NCBI GenBank assembly: GCA_937901125.1
Contig: CALCGT010000047.1
Span: forward strand, 1-60,413
Direction: 5' to 3'
DNA length: 60,413 nt
Origin: an uncultured Clostridia bacterium
Lineage (GTDB): Bacteria > Bacillota > Clostridia > Lachnospirales > Anaerotignaceae
Shown here: positions 25,700-32,969 of the stretch, piece after piece
How positions within the stretch are numbered: position 1 is the stretch's first letter
Layout of the letters: each line of letters begins with the position of its first letter
Notes under the pieces: generated by a model
The model's database searches: none
What the model was told of the DNA's origin: nothing
The model's input: only the letters and a program-made list of their open reading frames with translations
Made by a program: the position numbers and the translations under genes

Positions 25700-26112
25700 A
25701 AAAATATTGCAGGGAGTAAACAGAAAAACAGCAAAAAAATATAGGACTTACAAGGAAAAAGCTGGATAAGACCAACTCAGGAAATGGCATATCCATGTGG
25801 ATTTTGCATATAATTTAACAAAATCATGGGAGGGGACAGGGCAATTGAAAAGCCCTGTTTCTGGATAGGAATAAAAAATAACCTGCCAAATGGCAGGAAT
25901 GGTCTGAAAATGAATTGGATCGGAGTGGCAGGATAGAAAGGATTTGTCAAAAACAGGAGGATTTTTTAGGAAAAATGAGTTCATTTTTACAAAAAAATAG
26001 GGAAAATAGGTAGTATGCAAAGTACTTTGTATACGGAATTTTGTTTTTTGGGAAAGAACCACCATTTTTCTGCAAAATTTCCAAAATAATAATAAATTTT
26101 TAACAATTTAGG
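25700..26112. other. palindrome-rich gene-free region upstream of lcdC
   Basis: About 410 bases between the patatin terminator and the lcd promoter with no supported gene. It contains four inverted repeats: ACAGGGC/GCCCTGT (25836-25858), CCTGCCA/TGGCAGG (25882-25897), AAAAATGA/TCATTTTT (25971-25988) and GTATGCAAAG/CTTTGTATAC (26013-26034). The last two look like operator sites; the first two look like RNA hairpins. Confidence 0.6.
26013..26034. promoter_or_regulatory. candidate operator palindrome upstream of lcdC
   Basis: GTATGCAAAG, two-base centre TA, CTTTGTATAC: a 22-bp inverted repeat with a single mismatch, centred about 124 bases upstream of the predicted transcript start. The regulator is not in the window. 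Confidence 0.5.
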
Positions 26113-26141
26113 TTGAAATATAAAATTATTGATGTTATAAT
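26113..26141 (+). promoter_or_regulatory. promoter of the lactoyl-CoA dehydratase operon
   Basis: TTGAAA (26113-26118), 17-base spacer, TATAAT (26136-26141) with a TGn extended -10 (TG at 26133-26134). This is a near-optimal SigA promoter. It predicts a start near 26148 and a leader of about 195 bases. Confidence 0.8.
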
Positions 26142-26147
26142 CAAAAC

Positions 26148-26341
26148 AAATACAGGAGGGCTGTATAGGTAATACTGTATTTTAGAATGAGAAAAGAACT
26201 TATATTCAAGAATATAGGTTTTTTCTAATGTCATTCACTTGGTCGGTCTGTAAAAAAACACGGGGACAAATCAGACAGGTCAAAACTCTTCATGATTGTT
26301 TTATCGCATGGTTAAATATAAAACGGAGGAGGTAAAACAGG
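26148..26341 (+). promoter_or_regulatory. structured 5' leader of lcdC
   Basis: Two hairpins lie in the leader. One (AACTTATATT/AATATAGGTT, about 26197-26218) is followed directly by TTTTTTCT and looks like an intrinsic terminator. The other pairs TTGGTCGGTCTG (26239-26250) with CAGACAGGTCAA (26272-26283): 12 positions with one mismatch and two G-U pairs, around a 21-base loop. The ribosome site GGAGGAGG lies at 26325-26332. I recognise no known riboswitch class; there is no T-box motif. Confidence 0.55.
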
Positions 26342-27121
26342 ATGTATACGATGGGTATTGACGTTGGCTCCGCATCTTCCAAAGTAGTTATTTTGAAAGA
26401 CGGTAAAGACGTTGTTGCTTCAGAAGTTGTACAGGTTGGTACAGGTTCTTCAGGTCCCAAGAAAGCGATGGAAAATGCTTTCGAAGCAAGCGGTTTGAAA
26501 CAGGAAGATATTTCCTTTACAGTCGCTACCGGCTACGGCAGATTCTCTCTGGACAATGCGGATAAGCAGATGTCCGAAATCAGCTGCCACGCAAAAGGTA
26601 TTTACTTTTTGGTACCCACTGCACGTACCATCATTGATATCGGCGGTCAGGATGCAAAAGCGATCCGACTGGATAACAACGGTGGCATTAAGCAGTTTTT
26701 TATGAATGATAAATGTGCGGCAGGTACAGGTCGTTTCATCGAAGTAATGGCCAGAGTTCTGGAAACCACACTGGATGAAATGGCTGGACTGGACGAACAG
26801 GCAGCAGAGACAGCACCAATCAGCAGTACTTGTACTGTATTCGCTGAATCTGAAGTTATTTCTCAGCTTTCCAAAGGCACAAGCAGAAATAACATCGCCA
26901 GAGGTGTTCATATGTCCGTTGCTAGCAGAGCGTGTGGCCTCGCTTACAGAGGCGGCCTTGAAAAAGACGTTGTCTTCACTGGCGGCGTTGCAAAAAATGC
27001 AGGCGTAGTTAGAGCGGTCTCTAGCGTATTAAAAACAGATGTAATTGTGGCACCAAATCCACAAACAACAGGCGCTCTCGGTGCGGCACTGTTCGCATAC
27101 GAAGCGGCACAAAAAAAATAA
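26342..27121 (+). CDS. lcdC: lactoyl-CoA dehydratase activator (archerase)
   Basis: A 259-residue homodimeric ATPase of the HgdC/BadF family. It transfers one electron, energised by ATP hydrolysis, from ferredoxin to the dehydratase. The ASKHA phosphate loops are present (GIDVGSASSKVV, DIGGQDAKAI, FTGGVAKNAG). The two cysteines that bridge the [4Fe-4S] cluster between subunits are C125 (NDKCAAGTG) and C164 (SSTCTVFAES). Their spacing of 39 residues equals that of Acidaminococcus HgdC. It comes first in the operon, 15 bases before lcdA. The substrate assignment comes from the downstream genes. Confidence 0.92.
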   Translation: MYTMGIDVGSASSKVVILKDGKDVVASEVVQVGTGSSGPKKAMENAFEASGLKQEDISFTVATGYGRFSLDNADKQMSEISCHAKGIYFLVPTARTIIDIGGQDAKAIRLDNNGGIKQFFMNDKCAAGTGRFIEVMARVLETTLDEMAGLDEQAAETAPISSTCTVFAESEVISQLSKGTSRNNIARGVHMSVASRACGLAYRGGLEKDVVFTGGVAKNAGVVRAVSSVLKTDVIVAPNPQTTGALGAALFAYEAAQKK

Positions 27122-27136
27122 GAAAGAGGGATTAGA

Positions 27137-28402
27137 ATGAGTTTAACACAAGGCATGACAGCAAAAAAATTGTTAGGCTACTACCAGAACAAAGCTGACC
27201 AGGACGCAAGAGAAGCTAAAGCAAGAGGCGACCTTGTTTGCTGGTCCGCATCCGTAGCTCCTTCCGAATTCTGCGTAACAATGGGTATCGCTATGATCTA
27301 CCCCGAAACACACGCAGCTGGTATCGGTGCTAGAAAAGGTGCTATCGATATGCTGGATGTTGCATCCAGAAAAGGTTACAACATCGACTGCTGTTCTTAT
27401 GGTAGAGTAAACATGGGTTACATGGAATGTCTGAAAGAAGCAGCTATCACAGGTAAAAAACCCGAAGTACTGGTTAACTCTCCTGCAGCTGACGTTCCCC
27501 TGCCCGACTTGGTAATCACATGTAACAACATTTGTAACACACTGCTGAAATGGTATGAAAATCTGGCTGTAGAACTGGATATCCCCTGCATCGTAATCGA
27601 CGTACCTTTCAACCACACAATGCCTATCCCCGAATATGCAAAAGCATATATCGCTGATCAGTTCAGAAACGCTATTTCTCAGCTGGAAGTAATCTGCGGC
27701 AGACCTTTCGACTGGAAGAAATTCAAAGAAGTTAAAGACCAGACACAGCGTTCCGTATACCACTGGAACAGAATCGCTGATATGGCTCAGTACAAACCCT
27801 CTCCTTTGAATGGTTTCGACCTGTTCAACTACATGGCTCTGATCGTAGCTTGCCGTTCTCTGGATTATGCTGAAATCACATTCAAAGCATTCGCTGATGA
27901 ACTGGAAGCAAACCTGAAAGCTGGCATTTACGCTTTCAAAGGCGCAGAAAAGACACGTTTCCAGTGGGAAGGTATCGCTGTATGGCCTCACCTGGGTCAC
28001 ACATTCAAAACAATGAAAAACCTGAACTCCATCATGACAGGTACAGCTTACCCCGCTCTGTGGGATCTGCACTATGATGCAAACGATGAATCCCTGCACT
28101 CCATGGCAGAAGCTTACACAAGAATCTACATCAACACATGCCTGAGCAACAAAGTTGAAGTTCTGCTGAACATCATGAACAAAGGCCAGATTGATGGTAC
28201 AATCTACCACCTGAACAGATCTTGTAAGCTGATGAGCTTCCTGAACGTAGAAACAGCTGAAATCATTAAAGGCGTAAACGGCAAACCTTACGTATCCTTC
28301 GATGGTGACCAGACAGACCCTAACGTATATTCTCCTGCTCAGTACGAAACACGTGTACAGGCACTGGTAGAAATGATGGAAGCTAACTTAGCAGCAGAAT
28401 AA
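27137..28402 (+). CDS. lcdA: lactoyl-CoA dehydratase, alpha subunit
   Basis: A 421-residue 2-hydroxyacyl-CoA dehydratase subunit (HgdB/FldB-type fold). With LcdB it removes water from (R)-lactoyl-CoA to give acryloyl-CoA by a ketyl-radical mechanism, in the acrylate branch of propionate formation. Conserved cysteines for the [4Fe-4S] cluster are visible in NIDCCSYGRVNMGY and in VITCNNICNTLLKWYENLA. The start (MSLTQGM) and much of the sequence match my memory of the C. propionicum protein. The gene uses a narrow codon set, a sign of strong expression. It is 19 bases from lcdB. Confidence 0.9.
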   Translation: MSLTQGMTAKKLLGYYQNKADQDAREAKARGDLVCWSASVAPSEFCVTMGIAMIYPETHAAGIGARKGAIDMLDVASRKGYNIDCCSYGRVNMGYMECLKEAAITGKKPEVLVNSPAADVPLPDLVITCNNICNTLLKWYENLAVELDIPCIVIDVPFNHTMPIPEYAKAYIADQFRNAISQLEVICGRPFDWKKFKEVKDQTQRSVYHWNRIADMAQYKPSPLNGFDLFNYMALIVACRSLDYAEITFKAFADELEANLKAGIYAFKGAEKTRFQWEGIAVWPHLGHTFKTMKNLNSIMTGTAYPALWDLHYDANDESLHSMAEAYTRIYINTCLSNKVEVLLNIMNKGQIDGTIYHLNRSCKLMSFLNVETAEIIKGVNGKPYVSFDGDQTDPNVYSPAQYETRVQALVEMMEANLAAE

Positions 28403-28421
28403 TTTTGAGGAGGAGAAAACG

Positions 28422-29552
28422 ATGAGTAAAGTAGAAGCTATCTTATCCCAACTGAAAGAAGTTGCAGCTAATCCTAAGAAAGCAATGGATGATTATAAAG
28501 CTGAAACAGGTAAAGGCGCTGTAGGTATCATGCCTATCTATGCTCCCGAAGAAATGGTGCACGCAACAGGTTACCTGCCCATGGGTATCTGGGGTGCACA
28601 GGGCAAACAGATCTCCAAAGCACGTACATATCTGCCTGCATTCGCATGCTCTATCATGCAGCAGGTAATGGAACTGCAGTGCGAAGGCGCATACGACGAT
28701 CTGGCAGCAGTTCTGTTCTCCGTACCTTGTGATACACTGAAATGCCTGTCCCAGAAATGGAAAGGCGCTAACGCTGACAAAGTAATCGTATTCACACATC
28801 CTCAGAACAGAGGCCTGGAAGCAGCTAACAAATTCCTGGTAACAGAATACGAACTGGTTAAAAAACAGCTGGAAGCTTACCTGGGCGTTAAGATTACAAA
28901 CGCAGCTCTGGAAAACTCCATCGCTATCTACAACGAAAACAGAGCAGTTATGCGTGAATTCGTTAAAGTAGCAGCTGACTACCCTCAGGTTATCAGCGCT
29001 GTTGACCGTCATGCCGTATTCAAAGCAAGACAGTTCATGCTGAAAGAAAAACACACAGCTCTGGTGAAAGAACTGATCGCTGAAATCAAAGCTATGCCCG
29101 TTCAGCCTTGGGATGGCAAGAAAGTTGTTGTTACAGGTATTATGCTGGAACCCAACCAGTTGCTGGAAATCTTCGACGAATTCAAGATTGCTATCGTTGA
29201 TGACGATCTGGCTCAGGAATCCAGACAAATCCGTGTTGACGTTCTGGACGGCGAAGAAGGCCCTCTGTACAGAATGGCTAAAGCATGGCAGCAGATGTAT
29301 GGTTGCTCCGTTGCGACAGATACAAAGAAAGGCCGCGGCAAAATGCTGATCAACAAAACAATCGCTACAGGCGCTGACGCAGTTATCATTGCTATGATGA
29401 AATTCTGTGATCCCGAAGAATGGGACTACCCTGTAATGTACAGAGAATTCGAAGAAAAAGGTGTTAAGAACCTGATGATCGAAGTTGACCAGGAAGTAAC
29501 ATCCTTCGAACAGGTTAAGACAAGACTGCAGTCCTTCGTAGAAATGCTGTAA
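28422..29552 (+). CDS. lcdB: lactoyl-CoA dehydratase, beta subunit
   Basis: The 376-residue second subunit of the dehydratase. Family blocks include GIMPIYAPEEMVHATGYLP near the N-terminus, FACSIMQQVMELQCEGAYDD, the cysteine in SVPCDTLKCLSQKWKG and the C-terminal FCDPEEWDYPVMY. It forms the heterodimer with LcdA and carries the second cluster. GAGGAGG precedes the ATG. A hairpin follows before pct. Isocaproyl- or phenyllactyl-type dehydratases are related; the pct neighbour favours lactate. Confidence 0.9.
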   Translation: MSKVEAILSQLKEVAANPKKAMDDYKAETGKGAVGIMPIYAPEEMVHATGYLPMGIWGAQGKQISKARTYLPAFACSIMQQVMELQCEGAYDDLAAVLFSVPCDTLKCLSQKWKGANADKVIVFTHPQNRGLEAANKFLVTEYELVKKQLEAYLGVKITNAALENSIAIYNENRAVMREFVKVAADYPQVISAVDRHAVFKARQFMLKEKHTALVKELIAEIKAMPVQPWDGKKVVVTGIMLEPNQLLEIFDEFKIAIVDDDLAQESRQIRVDVLDGEEGPLYRMAKAWQQMYGCSVATDTKKGRGKMLINKTIATGADAVIIAMMKFCDPEEWDYPVMYREFEEKGVKNLMIEVDQEVTSFEQVKTRLQSFVEML

Positions 29553-29591
29553 TTTTTCCTACCGCATTTACTTTGATGGAAATGTAAATAA

Positions 29592-29625
29592 ACAGGGGTA
29601 GGTGACTACCCCTGTGTTCTTGTAA
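29592..29625 (+). terminator. hairpin between lcdB and pct
   Basis: A perfect 10-bp stem ACAGGGGTAG/CTACCCCTGT with loop GTGA, followed by GTTCTTGT rather than a clean T-run. It is therefore a weak terminator or an mRNA-stabilising element. Confidence 0.6.
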
Positions 29626-29668
29626 TATTCAGAAAGATTTATATAGTTTTTATAGGAGGTCTAACATA

Positions 29669-31252
29669 ATGGCTAGACAGGTAAAAATTATCACTGCTGA
29701 AGAAGCTGCAAAGCTCATCAAAAATGGTGATACCGTTACAACAAGTGGTTTCGTAGCAAGTGCTATCCCCGAAGCTCTGGACAGAGCAGTTGAAGAAAGA
29801 TTCTTGGCAACAGGCGAACCCAGAGATCTGACATATGTTTACTGTGGTTCTCAGGGTAACAAAGATGGCCGTGGTGCTGAACACTTCGCGCACGAAGGTC
29901 TGCTGAAGAGATTCATCGCTGGTCACTGGGCTACAATTCCTGCAATGCAGAAAATGGCTCTGGAAAACAAAATGGAAGCTTACAACGTATCTCAGGGTGC
30001 TCTGTGCCACCTGTTCAGAGATATCGCTGCTCATAGACCCGGCTGCTTCACAAAAGTAGGTCTGGGTACATTCATCGACCCCAGAAATGGCGGCGGTAAG
30101 ATCAACGAACGTACAACTGAAGACATCATTGAACTGGTAAACATCAAAGGTCAGGACTATCTGTTCTACCCCTCTTTCCCCATCAATGTTGCTATGATCA
30201 GAGGTACATACGCTGACGAAGCTGGTAACATCTCCTTCGAAAAAGAAGTTTCTCCTCTGGAGGGTACATCCGTATGTCAGGCTGTTAAAAACAGCGGCGG
30301 TATCGTTATCGTTCAGGTAGAAAAAGTTGTTAAAGCTGGCACACTGGATCCTCGTCTGGTTAAAGTTCCCGGCATCTATGTTGACTACGTAGTAGTTGCT
30401 GATCCTAAAGATCACCAGCAGACACTGGATTGTGATTACGATCCCGCTCTGTCCGGCGAAATGAGAAACCCTGACGTTGCTCCTGAACCCCTGCCCCTGA
30501 GCGCTAAGAAGATCATCGGTCGTCGTGGTGCTCTGGAACTGGAAAAAGACGTTGCAGTTAACCTGGGCGTAGGCGCTCCTGAATATGTTGCATCCGTTGC
30601 AAACGAAGAAGGCATCGGCGACTTCATGACACTGACAGTAGAAGGCGGCGCTGTTGGCGGTGTACCCGCTGGCGGTATCAGATTTGGTGCTGCTTACAAC
30701 GCAGACGCACTGCTGGATCAGGGCTACCAGTTCGACTTCTATGATGGTGGCGGTCTGGATTTGTGCTATTTGGGTCTGGCTGAATGTGACCCTCACGGTT
30801 CCATCAACGTTTCCAGATTTGGTCCTAGAATCGCTGGTTGTGGTGGTTTCATCAACATCACACAGTGCACACCTAAAGTATTCTTCTGCGGTACATTTAC
30901 AGCAGGCGGTCTGAAAGTTAAAGTTGAAGACGGCAAAGTAATTATCGCTCAGGAAGGTAAACAGAAAAAATTCGTTAAATCTGTAGAACAGGTTACATTC
31001 AATGGTGACATTGCTATCGCAAACGGTCAGCAGGTAATGTACATGACAGAAAGATGTGTATTCGTTCTGAAAGAAGATGGTATGCACCTGACAGAAATCG
31101 CTCCTGGTATCGATCTGCAGACACAGATCTTGGATATGATGGAATTCGAACCCATCATCGACAGAGATGCTGATGGCAACATCCCTTTGATGGATGCAAA
31201 ACTGTTTGCAGAAGGTCTGATGGGTCTGAAAGAAATGAAAGAAGGCAAATAA
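29669..31252 (+). CDS. pct: propionate CoA-transferase
   Basis: A 527-residue family I CoA-transferase that moves CoA between propionyl-CoA or acetyl-CoA and lactate, supplying lactoyl-CoA to the dehydratase. The sequence matches my memory of C. propionicum Pct over its length. The oxyanion-hole region GVGAPEYVAS (about 301-310) is present, and the glutamate in LTVEGGAVGG (E325) aligns with catalytic Glu324 of that enzyme. It is a single polypeptide with the two CoA-transferase domains fused. It has a separate AGGAGG and follows lcdB after a hairpin. A strong terminator ends the operon. Confidence 0.95.
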   Translation: MARQVKIITAEEAAKLIKNGDTVTTSGFVASAIPEALDRAVEERFLATGEPRDLTYVYCGSQGNKDGRGAEHFAHEGLLKRFIAGHWATIPAMQKMALENKMEAYNVSQGALCHLFRDIAAHRPGCFTKVGLGTFIDPRNGGGKINERTTEDIIELVNIKGQDYLFYPSFPINVAMIRGTYADEAGNISFEKEVSPLEGTSVCQAVKNSGGIVIVQVEKVVKAGTLDPRLVKVPGIYVDYVVVADPKDHQQTLDCDYDPALSGEMRNPDVAPEPLPLSAKKIIGRRGALELEKDVAVNLGVGAPEYVASVANEEGIGDFMTLTVEGGAVGGVPAGGIRFGAAYNADALLDQGYQFDFYDGGGLDLCYLGLAECDPHGSINVSRFGPRIAGCGGFINITQCTPKVFFCGTFTAGGLKVKVEDGKVIIAQEGKQKKFVKSVEQVTFNGDIAIANGQQVMYMTERCVFVLKEDGMHLTEIAPGIDLQTQILDMMEFEPIIDRDADGNIPLMDAKLFAEGLMGLKEMKEGK

Positions 31253-31298
31253 TCTTTTCGATTATTGGACAACTTCATTTTGAAGCATACAAAAATTG

Positions 31299-31326
31299 GC
31301 TCCTGCCTTATGGCAGGAGCTTTTTG
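31299..31326 (+). terminator. terminator of the lcd-pct operon
   Basis: GCTCCTGCC/GGCAGGAGC stem, loop TTAT, then TTTTT. Confidence 0.95.
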
Positions 31327-31400
31327 TTATATAGCAGAGAAAAAATTTTACAGTTAAGACAGCATATGCAAAAGCATTTCCAATTTTTATAAATACTGAT

Positions 31401-32849
31401 TTATAAATCCTCTTCTCCCAAAGTAATATCCTCTTGAGCAGGATTCGTGATGCATCTTCCGTGGAAGTCAAAACGGGAACCATGGCAAGGGCAATCCCAG
31501 CTTTTTTCATCGGGATTCCATTCCAGCTGACAGCCCAGATGAGGACAACGAATATCAACCAGATGCAGCGTTCCGTTCTTTTCTTTGTAGACACCGATCT
31601 TATCACCGTCCAAATCTACAACACCACCATGTCCCAAGGGCAGTTCTTTTGCTGTGGCTTCGGGCAGTTTGAATAGGCGTTTTGCAAAGGTTTTTACAGC
31701 TTGCCGTCCTTCGCAGGCGATGCCTCCGGCGGCTTCCGCAGAAAAACGCTGGGGATCAAAAACGGAGGCATTGGGGTTAGCTTTGCCGCAAATCATGTCT
31801 TTGATGATCATGGCAGATACCATAGAAGTGGTCATGCCCCATTTCTGAAACCCGGTCGCTACATACCAGTAGGGTTTCTCACTGGCATATTGCCCGATAT
31901 AAGGGATGCCATCAGCAGGGATACAGTCTTGTGCAGACCAATGGGTTGCTTCCAGAGATTGGGGGAACAATTCCTTTACCTTGTTTCGCAGGGCATCGTA
32001 TTTTCCACCTTGTCGGTTTTCTCCGGTGCGGTGTCCTTCGCCGCCAAAAAGGAGATATTTGTCGTAAATACGGAAGGAATAGGTGTTTTCACCATCACCG
32101 ATGAACATACCATCCACCAAAGGAACATTTTCCAATGCCAGCACATAAGAACGTTCCTGATACATACGGGTAAAATAGAGTCCAGGAAAATTTACAAAAG
32201 GATAGTGGGTTGCAAAAACGATATGTTCTGCCGCGACCATTGCTTTTGGTGTGTGCAGCGTATGCTCGTCCACTGTTCGGACGGGCGTTTTTTCATATAT
32301 TTCCAGTTGTTTAGCCAAGGGCTTGATGAATTTCAAGGGATGGAATTGTGCCTGCCCATCAAAGCGCAGGGCAGGGGAAGAACTGCCGTCAGGTAATGCT
32401 GCATGGCTGAGAAAGGATGCCTGAATCCCGAGGGATGCAGCGGCCTCAGCCTCCTCCATCAGCTTTTCTTTGTTCTGAGAATAGACATAGGCAGAAGTCT
32501 CCCTGAAATCACAGTGAACTTTTTCCTCCTCAATGATGCGGCGATATTCTGTGATGGCGGATTCGTTTGCCATGGCGTATTGACGGGCTTTTTCTTCCCC
32601 TTGGGATTGGATCAGATTGGCATAGATCAAATCATGCTGAGATGTGATCTTCGCTGTGGTGTTTTTGGTCTGACCACTGGCGATGCGGTCTGCTTCTAAT
32701 AGAATGACTTGCTTCCCTGCTTTTTGCAGCTGATAAGCGGTGAGGATGCCCGCCATGCCTGCGCCTATCACAGCTACTTCCGTTTTTATATCCTTCTGCA
32801 GAGGTTCCCTTTTGGGGATGCTGCTGGTTTTTGTCCAAATCGATTCCAT
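31401..32849 (-). CDS. FAD-dependent oxidoreductase with C-terminal Rieske domain
   Basis: A 482-residue protein. Residues about 25-55 hold the FAD-binding Rossmann motif (VAVIGAGMAGILTAYQLQ...VILLEAD) of a DAO/glycine-oxidase-like domain. The last 50 residues form a Rieske [2Fe-2S] domain with ligands C435, H437, C453 and H456 (CPHLGC; CPCHGS). Proteins with this fusion are common in Firmicutes. The substrate is unknown; an amine or amino-acid oxidation or a redox-stress role is possible. GGAGGC precedes the start. The gene is divergent from the DUF255 gene. Confidence 0.88.
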   Translation of the reverse strand: MESIWTKTSSIPKREPLQKDIKTEVAVIGAGMAGILTAYQLQKAGKQVILLEADRIASGQTKNTTAKITSQHDLIYANLIQSQGEEKARQYAMANESAITEYRRIIEEEKVHCDFRETSAYVYSQNKEKLMEEAEAAASLGIQASFLSHAALPDGSSSPALRFDGQAQFHPLKFIKPLAKQLEIYEKTPVRTVDEHTLHTPKAMVAAEHIVFATHYPFVNFPGLYFTRMYQERSYVLALENVPLVDGMFIGDGENTYSFRIYDKYLLFGGEGHRTGENRQGGKYDALRNKVKELFPQSLEATHWSAQDCIPADGIPYIGQYASEKPYWYVATGFQKWGMTTSMVSAMIIKDMICGKANPNASVFDPQRFSAEAAGGIACEGRQAVKTFAKRLFKLPEATAKELPLGHGGVVDLDGDKIGVYKEKNGTLHLVDIRCPHLGCQLEWNPDEKSWDCPCHGSRFDFHGRCITNPAQEDITLGEEDL

Positions 32850-32969
32850 AGATTGCCTCCTGATGTGTTTTTTCTTAACATATCAGGATTTTTTTGTTTT
32901 TTGCGTGGAAAATGCAGGAATGAAATTATTATTTTGATGGAAACTAGGAAAAATGAGAGGAGGAGAGAC

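Noticed and set aside
29639..31087. 482-codon open frame on the minus strand opposite pct
   Set aside because: Same codon-mirror effect (Cys-, Phe- and Ser-rich); pct on the plus strand is certain.
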